Assembly: GCA_029531795.1 (NCBI GenBank)
Contig: JAPEIS010000012.1
Coordinates: forward strand, 496,001 to 560,000
DNA length: 64,000 bases
Direction of reading: 5' to 3'
Source: Sclerotinia nivalis
Taxonomy: Eukaryota > Ascomycota > Leotiomycetes > Helotiales > Sclerotiniaceae
Positions 33,859 to 43,392 of the stretch are shown one piece after another (position 1 is the stretch's first letter; every line of letters begins with the position of its first letter). The notes under the pieces are model-generated. The model worked only from the letters and a program-made list of their open reading frames with translations, was not told the DNA's origin and did no database searches. A program made the position numbers and the translations under genes.

Positions 33859-35566
33859 ATGGCTTCAAAGACTCAGTCGGATATCCATCAAGTCAGTGGA
33901 AATTCTCTTCCCGATTATGCCGTCGAGGAACTGCGATCTTCCATCTCGGGCGACGTACTTATTAAGAGCGAGGTCAGTAGGGAAGCCTACCTAGCAGCGA
34001 TTGATCGTTTCAACAAATCATTCATCAAGTTATGCTGTAAGTTAAACGAACTTAGTCATTATTGTCTCGTAGCATGGTAACATAACATGTTTTCAGTCAC
34101 TCGGCATATTCTGTGAATCGGAGAACGACGTATTGGTTTGCCTTCAGTATGAACAGAAATGGAAACTCGATTTTGCAGTTTCGGGTGACAGACATAATTA
34201 CCATGGCGATTCATCGACAAAAGGTCTTGTGATCGGTATATAAATGAGACCGCACTTTGTGGGCTAAATACTTGCTGATTCCTGGCTTAGATCTACGCAG
34301 ACTTAAACAGGTTATGATTGATAAAGAAAACATGGCCGTCACAGCGCAGGGAGGGCGTAAAGCTGTAGACCTGGAAGCGCCGCTGCAAGGTGGATAATCA
34401 GACTTACTCATAAATCCTTGGTATTCAACTAAGAAGGTTGTAGTTGAAGGGTTGTCTGTAGTGATGGGTTTGGCCACGATACTTGTATGCTCATCGCACC
34501 AAGTCCAACTCGAGATATTCTAATATGTACAGGTATTGGCGGTATCACACTAGGCGGCGGATCTGGCCCATTGACAGGCCGATACGGCTTAGTCATTGAT
34601 AGCCTACTCTTAGCTAGAGTGGTAGTCGCAAAAGGGACTGTCTTGAACTGCTCCGAAGAGAACTCCGACTTATCCTGGGCAATCAGAGAAGGCGGGTCGA
34701 ATTTTAGGGTGGTTCTAGACTTCACATACCATGTGCATAATCAGGGTGAAGTATTCCAGTAATTTGATCCGTCTTCATGCCGTGCTAGCGCAATGCACAT
34801 GCTAACACGCATTTCTAGTGGTCCTCTCATGTATACACCGGATAAGACAAAAACAATCATCAGACTCGTCGATTCCATTCAAGACATCACAGAATAATTG
34901 GATGGTAAATTATGTGTCCTACTAGCCCTAACCCGCATGCACCAGATGCACGTCGTTCATCCTGTCTGTCTCATATTCTACGATGGACCAAAAGATGAGG
35001 CACGTAAACTTACTGCTCCATTATAGGATCTGGGGCCTGCCATGCCTATAGTGTCAATGAAGCCGTATGCAGTTGGACCACCAACCCATGAAAACTATTC
35101 GACTTCAAATGCATTAATGCCGCATCCCTTGGATGTGGGTGTCATAGAAAGACTAGTGCGAGAATTCGATGACTTTCTTTACAAGTATGGAGACGCGATG
35201 GCACATTCGAATATTGTCGTCGAGATGCGCTCCTATAAGGTTTCTGCTTCGATTTCCCCATCAGCGACTGTTCTGGCGGCGCGTGGAAAAGCCGTAGCTG
35301 TGATTATGGAAGCACAGTATGATAGTTCCCAGGTTCCGCACACGATCATGAGACAGGAAGTGAAGATCATGATGGGAAAAGTTAAAGAATCAGTGAAAGT
35401 GCGTGGATGTAGTGGAAATCTCGCGAATGTTAATTTGGCTGATGGAACGGAAAGAGTTCAGGAAATCTTTGGAGAGAATTTTGCAAGATTAAGAAAAATT
35501 AAGAGGAAGTATGATCCAGGGTTCATTTTCAATAAGTGGTATCCGATCCCACCAGCGGATATATGA
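33859..35566 (+). pseudogene. BBE-like FAD-linked oxidase, disrupted by in-frame stops and frame slips
   Basis: Pieces read in order along the PF01565/BBE architecture: the N-terminus from ATG 33859, then CESENDVLVCLQY, DFAVSGDRHNYHGDSSTKGL, VTAQGGRKAVDLEAPLQ, GIGGITLGGGSGPLTGRYGL, SDLSWAIREGGSNF, the substrate domain, and the BBE end FARLRKIKRKYDPGFIFNKW at 35480-35540. Several short introns can still be placed. Damage includes an in-frame TAA after SIQDITE (about 34893) and an in-frame TAG after KLTAPL (about 35025). An apparent one-base loss follows VVMGLA (about 34480), and the first intron leaves the frame out of phase. The GGGHS flavinylation-type motif is degraded to SGDRHNYHG, so the covalent His is still present but its context is altered. 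The family does FAD-dependent oxidations in secondary metabolism. Confidence 0.8.
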
Positions 35567-35650
35567 TTATTATCGTAGCATAAAGCTTGAAAGCTGTGAC
35601 AGCCAAGCGATGAAATGTTTGAAAATGCCAGTCGATTATCTCGCCATCAC

Positions 35651-37222
35651 TCATTCCTCTTTTACAGCTGCTTCGTACCTTTCCAAAAGTGATACATTCC
35701 AATCCTGTAACTTCCTTGCGCTTGGTGGAAGGTATCTTTTTGCGAAATCCTCCAAGTAATGCCGAAATCCATGTAACACATCTCCGGGTAATTCCAGCTC
35801 CTCCATAGATTCATTTTCCGATGATGGATCCTTAATTGGGGCACAGGGCTTCCAGAGAATTTTCATGGCTAAGATTCCAGGTTTTCCAGGTGTCTCCGAT
35901 ACATGCATTTTCCTAGAAAAGTAAAAGTATGAAGCACTATATCTAATCGAGGGATTAAATATCCAAATACTGAGGCCTGGGTAAACTGGTCCGTATTCCG
36001 ATGTCACTGTTGATGGTAATAAAAGTAAACGGGAAACACAAGACGAGTTCATGATTCCTAAGAATTGAGCCGAAATAATTTCAGCCATTGATGGCTCAAG
36101 AACCATATCCGAAAGACTGGATGACGGAGAGTCTTCGAAAGTTCCAATTCGCAAACTCCATTTGAAAAGCCTTACGCCTTCATTTTGAGGATCACTATAT
36201 CCAATCGTAGCGAGACACCATCCATTTTCACAATGAATAGGACGCTTTACCTGTGAGCAAAACAATTGTTAGAATAAGGCATACTACTTGAAACGTGACT
36301 TGATCCCAAGTCTGTCAGATCATTACTGGCAAATGTCCCTTGTTCTAATCCCGTGACTTCCAAAATCTCGAAGAAGATACGGTGAATTGAAATGCCAAGG
36401 CTTGAGAACCTTCAATCAATTCATAAACCCATAGTCCGAAGAAGAGGGTAAAAGAAATTGGTTGCTGCCGGAGCAGAGCGACAACAAGTGTTTGATCTTG
36501 GGTATTTGTATCGGTGACCAGCCTATAGAAAAAGGTCTGGCCTCCTTCTTGGTACCCATAAATATCGGCGCCACAAGTGGAAGAAAGAAGGAATTATAAT
36601 TTACCTCTTTACCTCCAACAGGAAGATTACAATCATTTTCTGCCAAAAGAAAAGTTGAATGATCCACGAATCCAATTCCAGCCTGTGCAGTGAACTTTGT
36701 ATTCGCTCCGTAACCTTTCGTAGAAGCCAAGTTGTCCTCTCCATGATTATGGCCAGCATGATCCGAAGGCTTGTGGCAATGCCAGAAATCCATCATTTCT
36801 GCCCAACCTTCACTCGGAAGATCTTTCCATTCTTTTATGCGATCTACTTCCACAATAGTTGCAGAGCACTTACGGCACTCGAGAACTTGCTCACCAATAA
36901 CCATATCTTTTGCAGACCATGGTGCCTCGATAGTTTGTGAAATATCTGCATCAGCTCGTTGAAAGTCTCCTGCCAAAGGAAGACGCCATGATAGCTCAAA
37001 ACTACCAATGGGAAACTCCCGTAATTCTGAATTTGATACCACTTGGCCTGGAAGCATTAATTGAATATTCTCTCCGGCATGATGCAATCTCAATATTGTT
37101 CCATCGGCAAATAATTCAGCTTTTGTAGTAGAATCAGATGGTGTATCTAAGAATGTGAGGATAGATATCTGACGAATATTTGACAGAAGCTCTGCATATA
37201 TCAAAGGCTTAATAGGAGGCAT
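35651..37222 (-). CDS. UBE3D-like HECT_2-family E2-binding protein
   Basis: Two exons, 37222-36605 and 36250-35651, joined by a 354-nt GT..AG intron, give about 405 residues in one frame. Exon 1 has the family-typical segments GEQVLECRKCSATIVE, KDLPSEGWAEMMDFWHCHKP and GIGFVDHSTFLLAE. Exon 2 carries HCENGWCLATIGY plus GVRLFKWSL, then WIFNPSIRYSAS and AMKILW. The two Cys pairs and the WHCHKP motif are hallmarks of PF09814 (human UBE3D), which binds E2 enzymes such as UbcH10 and has ubiquitin-ligase activity. An extra open stretch inside the intron (36416-36600) does not match the family and is best treated as intron. The 139-bp gap to the next gene suggests a shared bidirectional promoter. Confidence 0.82.
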
Positions 37223-37361
37223 TGCTTGATAGAAGCTGATAACTTCATGAGGTTGAATTTCATGGTTGACTATGTTGATTTATCGCGACGCGCTCTATAA
37301 TTAAAAATATCAAGTTGGTTACTGTATTACTCGGCACAGGAGATTTTCCGATGCCGTATCC
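37223..37361. promoter_or_regulatory. Short shared bidirectional promoter
   Basis: Only 139 bp separate the divergent start codons of the UBE3D-like and questin-oxidase-like genes, so both promoters must overlap here. The strand is AT-rich with TATAATTAAAAAT near 37299 and no unmistakable TATA box. If the second gene starts at its internal Met near 37531, the spacing is about 310 bp. Confidence 0.5.
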
Positions 37362-38861
37362 ATGTTGCCCGCTATTCATAAGCCACATACGTACGCCACG
37401 CTCAACAAAGCTTTGCGTCACCGCTTTTATTCAACCACCAACCAAATCATTCTGCCCTTATATAGCTCAAAGCTTCCCCACACTTCTGTTCTGAATGTCA
37501 GTTCATGGATTTCAACACAAACAGCAATCATGTCGGCTCCTATGATAAATTGGGTTCCCATTGTGAACAGAATTTATAAATATATCGCCAATACTACTAT
37601 TGGTTCATCAACACAATCAATAACTCTTCCACCAGTTGAGATTCATGACATTGAAACAGCTCCGGAGAAAAGACCAAGAACTTTGAAGCATCTCTTAAAA
37701 TCGAACCATATTAACCATTCAATCCTTTACAACCAAAATCGATTTCACAACCATTTACCACATCATCTAGGATCCGCATATCTTTTAGGAGCAGATTACG
37801 ATCAGTTACAAAAAGTTTATGCTGAAGAATCAAAAGTTCTTGAGGAATGGCAGGATTCCCCTGGGGAGATTACCGATGCGGATTGGAGGGATTTCTTAGG
37901 GGAGAAGGTATACCAGAGGGCATATGTAGATTTCTTTGAGGATGAGCTTGCTTTGAAATTTAGTTATGATTGGAAGGCTTTGGTGGAGGAGTATCTTTAT
38001 AGTGGTAAAGCTCCTCTTGTCAATGGTTTGACGTCAGGACGTAAGTGTATCATCTATCCTGTCGCATTGATTCTAACAAATATTTTAGTCGGCCACCCCC
38101 TTATCCATCTCGGTTACGCAGTCGAATTGAATAGCCGCGAATTAGCCATCGAAGCCCTCTCCCTCACATCGACCTGCTACGATTTCATGCATAAATACCT
38201 CGATGATTCATCTTATACCAAAGCCTCTACCTATAGCACAACCTCGCCCCTAGAAATTCTTCACATAATACATGCCGACTCTCGGTTAGATGGAGTTTTA
38301 GATGAACCATCGCCCTCCAACATAACCAAGCTTTTCGAGAAACATGAGGACTTTATACTTGAGCATTGGAACGCATGGAGCATTACCGATCCCGAAAAAC
38401 AGTTTCGAGATTCGCAAGAAGCTGCTGTAAATTTGCTTGTGCAGACTGTTAAACCTGGTACTCACGCATACGACTTCTTTGTGGTACATATTCTCACCAC
38501 GAGCCATGCCGTTCGAATTCTACTCCCTTTCGTCCCAGCAAAATTCCAAGTAAGTTTGATACGTCAGTGGTGGTTATTCACAATCGCCGTATACTGCGCA
38601 CAAATGAGACCGAAAATAAACGAGGACATTGAGCAGAAACCAGGAAGGGGATGGAAATATGTGGAAGATAAAGCTATCAATGGTGTATGGTCAACTGACC
38701 CACATTATGTGAAAGCAATACGAGCAATTAAGGAAGCAGCTTTCACTTGGGGAGATGTACATGAGGGATATTTGTCCATGGCAGTCACATTCGCGGATGA
38801 TTTTAATGGATGGACTGGATTCGGAAGTACTGAGTCTGATAGTGTTGGTGGTCATCATTAA
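37362..38861 (+). CDS. Questin oxidase-like protein (PF14027/DUF4243)
   Basis: Exons 37362-38040 and 38089-38861 are joined by a 48-nt GT..AG intron with a TTCTAACA branch point. The product is about 483 residues. The splice restores the family motif GLTSGLGHPLIHLGYA. Further family-like blocks are HHLGSAYLLGAD, DWRDFLGEKVYQRAYVDFF, TSHAVRILLPFVP and TWGDVHEGYLSMAVTFADDF. Questin oxidases (for example AflY- and GedK-like enzymes) perform Baeyer-Villiger-type cleavage of anthraquinones, but many family members are unlinked to known clusters. The first 50 residues are Ser/Thr/Lys-rich with MLPAIHKPHTYATLNKALRH and could be a mitochondrial presequence. Alternatively, translation starts at the Met near 37531. 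The gene is intact, unlike the two broken genes just upstream. Confidence 0.85.
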   Translation: MLPAIHKPHTYATLNKALRHRFYSTTNQIILPLYSSKLPHTSVLNVSSWISTQTAIMSAPMINWVPIVNRIYKYIANTTIGSSTQSITLPPVEIHDIETAPEKRPRTLKHLLKSNHINHSILYNQNRFHNHLPHHLGSAYLLGADYDQLQKVYAEESKVLEEWQDSPGEITDADWRDFLGEKVYQRAYVDFFEDELALKFSYDWKALVEEYLYSGKAPLVNGLTSGRKCIIYPVALILTNILVGHPLIHLGYAVELNSRELAIEALSLTSTCYDFMHKYLDDSSYTKASTYSTTSPLEILHIIHADSRLDGVLDEPSPSNITKLFEKHEDFILEHWNAWSITDPEKQFRDSQEAAVNLLVQTVKPGTHAYDFFVVHILTTSHAVRILLPFVPAKFQVSLIRQWWLFTIAVYCAQMRPKINEDIEQKPGRGWKYVEDKAINGVWSTDPHYVKAIRAIKEAAFTWGDVHEGYLSMAVTFADDFNGWTGFGSTESDSVGGHH

Positions 38862-39751
38862 TTTTGGTGATGGGTATTTTATTGTGTGTATTATTTTGAT
38901 TACGATTTTATGAATGTTACGGAGCTTTAGGGGATATCAAAAATAATTTATTCTTAGTTTTGCCCTAATAGTTTCCAATATGTATTGATCTAGATATGTA
39001 ACTGTTTGAACTCGTTAAGGTTTGAAAGTCAGCAATCAACGGTTAACGGATATCTGGACATCAAAACATTGGCTATCCGGAGACCGGCTTCAATATCTCA
39101 AGTTCAAGGTTTCATATCCCGTCATAGTTGACAGCTTATTATAATATCCGACTAGTAGTTTGGATTTGAGGCTCCAAGTAGATGCCCACCCATTTTATAT
39201 TGGAGTATTGATGAGAAATTCCTAAGCATTTGGTAAATAATGTGTGGGAAGACAGTGAGACGATACTGATATACGTGGGCAATGCGTGAGTTTTTCATAG
39301 TCACTACGCTTTCATGATAGGAGATTCTTGATTCGTAATCATCTAAAATTTCCAATCTATATGAAATATTCAAATCATTAAGTATTCTGGGACTTTGCAA
39401 GTTTATCCCATGGAAGTTTATTTCGTTCAAGGCTGTGAAGTTGATACACAGGAGAGTTGATTGGATATTTATAAAGGACTGAAACAGAGATAAAGCTAAA
39501 TTGGCTCAAGCTTATTGCCTGATGAACTACCATGCCCTATACTCTTACTTTTCAATGTGCGGCTGACCTGCTGCAATAGCTCAAATGCTGGACTAATTAA
39601 ATTTGTTCATGTAATAGTGATCCCGTCTCCGTAACATCCTGTTCCGTCTTAGACTCTTGTTAAATCCCCGCAGGCCTCAGCGGTGGTCAATGTCGTCCAA
39701 AAATATGGATAAGAATATGGACCACGATCGATTTCGGCTTTCTCTTCATGA
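38862..39751. other. Intergenic region
   Basis: About 890 bp between the convergent ends of the questin-oxidase-like gene and the disrupted trypsin-like gene. Nothing beyond AT-rich spacer was seen. A minus-strand frame at 39152-39430 is not protein-like enough to support. Confidence 0.5.
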
Positions 39752-41470
39752 TTATGGTCTTGGGTGATGGCTTTCTGGTGTTTGGTGCATGGACGAATAT
39801 GCGGAATCCAGACGCCAATGGTTGGAAGACTCTTTGGCGCCTATAGGGAGGGGTGCCAAACTAGCAGAAAAGCCCATAGGGAGGGATATATCAGGAGCAG
39901 AAAAGTCCTTACGGAAGGATCTCAAACTGGCAGAAAAGAAAGCTGGTTTTTGATGTTGTCAAACGCATCGGCTATGGGAACAACGTAACCGTGGCCGAAT
40001 ACATCGGAAGCAACGAGATGACCATAAACTTTGAAGTTTGTAGAATCAATTACCCAAGCTCCGCTATGACCGTACTTAAGGACTACAATTAATTTAGTAC
40101 GATATTACGAAATGGTCATTTGGGGTAAGGCTCACGGCCCTCGCAATCTGGAAGATTAAATGTTAAGAGGTGTATTCTAATCAAAACTTTACCCGGCGGC
40201 TGTATTATGTATGAGAATGAACGGGACATAGATCCCATTAGAGGTCCACGAGCAGAAAGCAGGATGACAAAGACCTCAGGTGAATCGAACGTACCGTCCC
40301 AAATTCCGGCTAGGTATTCGTATTTGCATAAGTTTGGTAAGTCAGAATAAGTCCTGTCAGAAACCGCGATCAATGCCCAGTCAAGGTTTCGTTCATCCTC
40401 AAGAGTAGTATCGCATGCATCGGATATCATCTCTAATTTAAGGTATTCTTGTGTCCTCTAGCTCTTTACACTTTCTTTGATTTCTAGGAGCTAATGCATT
40501 TTATTTTATTTTTCTTTTTTTTCTTCGAAGCTTATATTGATGAAGCTCGATTCCAGTTCGAAGGATTCTTCATCGGATTCATCGTCTAAGTCGTCGATCG
40601 TTCTAGATTCACTAGTACTATTGCTATCCGATTCCGGAAGAACGAAGTGGCCTGCACTCATGGCAAAGCGTTTTTCCTGCCCGTTTTGGTAGATCACTTG
40701 AATGTTGCCGCCTATTGTCGCCTGTCGCATAGCTTCCATTTATGATCCGCATCCCACATATAGTCCTAGAGATGGGACTTGAATGGCCTATTCTGTAAAT
40801 CTCGACTGAGTGGACATTGTAAACCGGACCATGCCGCATAGGAGGAAGATATTTTGCGAGAGGTCTGAGGGAATGGGCAAACAGAGACACGTAGACGAGG
40901 CAAGCGATCGTCAGGTTCAGGCGGTTCGCAATCGATTTTAATCACGTGCTGCTTGAAGAAATTTCTAACTTTCTTAGATATTGCTTTGTCGCATTGAATG
41001 AATACACAAGGTTCTGCAGTTTCCTCATCTTCTCCTAAGACTTGCAATGTCATCAAGACCGAAAAGCACCCGGGTAAGCCTCGAGTAAAATTGTAAAGGC
41101 TTTCTGCATATTGCTCACGTAAGTCCGAGAATCGTTCCCATGTCAGTGGAGGGATGGGCTTCTTATAGGCTCGGAGTTGCTTTGGCTTAAGCTTTTGCAG
41201 AGATTGAGACAATGAAGTCTTTCCGCTTGTGACAAGATAATCGGCTGGTGATCTCAACGTATCTGGAGTGGCAGTTTGCGACGAATGCTCAGAATCCAGC
41301 TCCGAAGGAGCCACATCCTTTGATTTGTTGAGTGTAGCTGTAAAATTGATCACATATGCATTCATGGCGCTAGGAGCCTTGCGAATAGTAGACTGACGAC
41401 CACTTCCCATTATTGATCGCGCGTAGAAAAAAGCTTGGATGTTGCCGCAAATGCTTGCAAATATATTCAA
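39752..41470 (-). pseudogene. Fungal protein with C-terminal trypsin-like domain, broken by at least three frame changes
   Basis: The N-terminal 200 codons are open (start at 41470 or the Met near 41409) and end with CVFIQCDKAISKKVRNFF. After VSVCPFP the similarity jumps frame to LAKYLPP...GPVYNVHSVEIYR and CGMRI. It then jumps to another frame for ATIGGNIQVIYQ and MSAGHFV. A later piece gives NLDWALIAVS and GSMSRSFSYIIQPPGK. A further piece gives GHSGAWVID, VYGHLVASDVFGHGYVVP and DAFDNIKNQ, and then a last frame change leads to the end LDSAYSSMHQTPE. The order His (AGH), Asp (LDWA), Ser (GxSG) is that of a trypsin-like serine protease domain. Here the residue before the Ser is His (GHSGA) instead of the usual Asp (GDSGS). 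Proteins of this type are common near fungal NLR/HET genes. The repeated frame breaks make this a decayed gene. Confidence 0.7.
39840..39938 (-). repeat. 33-bp tandem repeat x3 (11-residue repeat at the 3' end of the broken gene)
   Basis: Three consecutive 33-bp units. On the minus strand they encode FSASLRSFRKD, FSAPDISLPMG and FSASLAPLPIG, just before the protein-like end of the trypsin-domain pseudogene. The unit length is an exact multiple of three, so expansion would have kept the frame. Confidence 0.8.
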
Positions 41471-41597
41471 ATATTCTTTTAAAATTTTATTGATAAAACA
41501 CTAGAATATAACGAGAACCCCAATAAACCCAAATTTAAAACATTCTAAAAATCTTATTACAATAGAATCTTACTAAGAATAAAGTAATAAAATTGAA

Positions 41598-41599
<2 letters not shown>

Positions 41600-41656
<57 letters not shown>
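41600..41656. repeat. (ATT)n microsatellite
   Basis: An uninterrupted ATT/TTA run of about 57 bp, directly followed by the pentanucleotide array. Confidence 0.95.
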
Positions 41657-41658
<2 letters not shown>

Positions 41659-41663
41659 ACTAT

Positions 41664-41825
41664 TATTGAATTGAATTGAATGAATTGAGTTGAGTTGAAT
41701 TGAGTTGAATTGAGTTGAGTTGAATTGAATTGAGTTGAATTGAGTTGAATTGAGTTGAATTGAGTTAAGTTAAGTTAAGTTAAGTTAAGTTGAGTTGAAT
41801 TGAGTTAAGTTAAGTTAAGTCGAGT
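41664..41825. repeat. Pentanucleotide TTGAR/TTAAG array
   Basis: About 30 units of TTGAA, TTGAG and TTAAG. Variants differ only by G/A changes on this strand. The right end overlaps the 3' end of the 2EXR gene, and its stop codon (41805-41807) lies within a TTAAG unit. Confidence 0.92.
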
Positions 41826-43019
41826 GATTTGAAGGTATGAACTTAAGTTGAGTCGAATTCCAGGCGCCCAGGGACTGTGCCATTTGGGTGGTTTTGGCCG
41901 TCCCAGTGTGTAACAATTACCGCTACAATACCTAAACATGATGACAGGATGGAAACGAGGCTTAACATCAAGTGATTCCTGTACCCACGGATGTGCCTTG
42001 TTGAAATCTTGCTCCGGCATATGTATGTCCAACGGGTGGAGGGGTGTCCCTTTTTGTCCAAGTTTAGGTCCCGTGAAAACATCCTCGGGTGGCGAGATCG
42101 TATTCAGCGTTCCCTCATGGAACTTATCCAGCCACCTGTTCCAGAGCCATGTTCGCTCAAACCATTCATGCCACAAACAAACACGTGACTCGAAATCATC
42201 GGGCGTGTAAACCATCTCCTCAAATATTTTTTCGGGCTCAGAATCCTTCAATTTAGAATCATCATCGAAGGTAGTCCACCAAAGCTCGTACATACGACGA
42301 ATGGTCTCTCGGTCCATAGCATCAACGAGCTGGATGGGAGCGGCCAGGCTTCCAAAAAGTCCCGAGTCAACGACCCGAGTATCGGTGCTGTGAATGATGA
42401 CGACGAAAAGGCAGGTCTTGAATCCACTCAAACGTTCGAGTGCCAAGGCTTCTGTCATTCCATCAAAGTCTATGCCTCTGGGAAAACCCCAATAGTCGTA
42501 CATAATGCCTCTGGGATGGCCCGAACAGTCGTACGTAAACTCATCCTGGAACGGCAGTACAACATCCGCCATGATCGAGCCACCCTGTGAAATGCCAGCA
42601 TGAGCGACAAGCGCTGGAAAAGGTTTATTGTCTGAGTCATATAACTCTTGATAACTCTGCTGCCAGTGGAGATGGACAGTATCAGTTTTGGGGCAAAACC
42701 ACGGATTGTTAATTTCGGCGATCAAGTCAAGATCGTCTTCTGGAAGCTCTTCGAGTCCCTTTGCTTTCCGTAGATTTGGCAGATCCCATAGAAATCCACC
42801 CTCTGTGAAAGCCACATCATGCGCCTCACGACATACCTGGCTAAAGATTGGTGGTTTCGCATTTGCAATTGACGTCAGGCTCGTTGTGCATGTTGTCTCG
42901 AGTATATCCATTTGGGGAAAATCGAATTCGAGGACGCGGTTTTCTGGCATGCAGAAGGACCAGATTTTGCGTCGCAGTTCTGTTGGTAAAAGAGAAAACT
43001 TGGGAAAGTCAGTCGCCAT
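41805..43019 (-). CDS. 2EXR-domain protein
   Basis: A single-exon open frame of 404 residues. The N-terminus has the 2EXR signature (PF20150): FPKFSLLPTELRRKIWSFC, followed by RVLEFD and, about 50 residues in, PPIFSQVCREAHDVAF. The remainder is a long Trp-rich region (FERTWLWNRW, PEQDFNKAHPWVQESL) usual for this expanded and mostly uncharacterised family of plant-associated ascomycetes. No signal peptide or membrane segment is seen. The last dozen codons and the stop run into the neighbouring pentanucleotide array, so the natural C-terminus may have been replaced or extended by repeat growth. The function of 2EXR proteins is unknown. They are often clustered with repeats and HET genes, as here. 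Confidence 0.85.
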   Translation of the reverse strand: MATDFPKFSLLPTELRRKIWSFCMPENRVLEFDFPQMDILETTCTTSLTSIANAKPPIFSQVCREAHDVAFTEGGFLWDLPNLRKAKGLEELPEDDLDLIAEINNPWFCPKTDTVHLHWQQSYQELYDSDNKPFPALVAHAGISQGGSIMADVVLPFQDEFTYDCSGHPRGIMYDYWGFPRGIDFDGMTEALALERLSGFKTCLFVVIIHSTDTRVVDSGLFGSLAAPIQLVDAMDRETIRRMYELWWTTFDDDSKLKDSEPEKIFEEMVYTPDDFESRVCLWHEWFERTWLWNRWLDKFHEGTLNTISPPEDVFTGPKLGQKGTPLHPLDIHMPEQDFNKAHPWVQESLDVKPRFHPVIMFRYCSGNCYTLGRPKPPKWHSPWAPGIRLNLSSYLQITRLNLT

Positions 43020-43392
43020 TGTGAAATATATTCAAAAATGTGACAGGACTGAGATAATAAGTTCTGTGGCAATGAGCTCGGAAGCTGATGGTAGCGGGAA
43101 GATGGTGGAATTCAGAGTCTGGGGCTTTTTCATGTTGTTGGGGGAGCTTCTCCCTTAAATACCCAAAAGCGATGGTAAGATTTACAACAGTGGCGTTATT
43201 CTGAAGGAACTTCCTTACCGTATACTATACGCAAAATAAAGGAATACGGATTTTATTTATCTATTGTTTTATTATTGCTGTATTTTAATAAATATCACTC
43301 TAAACACTTAAAAATATTGAATGAAAAAAACAATCAATATTTTTAACAAAAATATCTCTTTATTATAAAATAATAATATTTTAATATTTTAA

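Noticed and set aside
36416..36604. Extra exon inside the UBE3D-like gene
   Set aside because: Direct splicing 36605 to 36250 keeps the frame and joins family-typical sequence; the intervening open stretch matches nothing in the family.
39690..39953. Plus-strand small gene (start 39690 or 39789) with an in-frame TGA and 11-residue repeats
   Set aside because: It lies antisense to the better-supported 3' end of the trypsin-domain pseudogene, whose minus-strand frame ends LDSAYSSMHQTPE. The repeat explains its apparent order.
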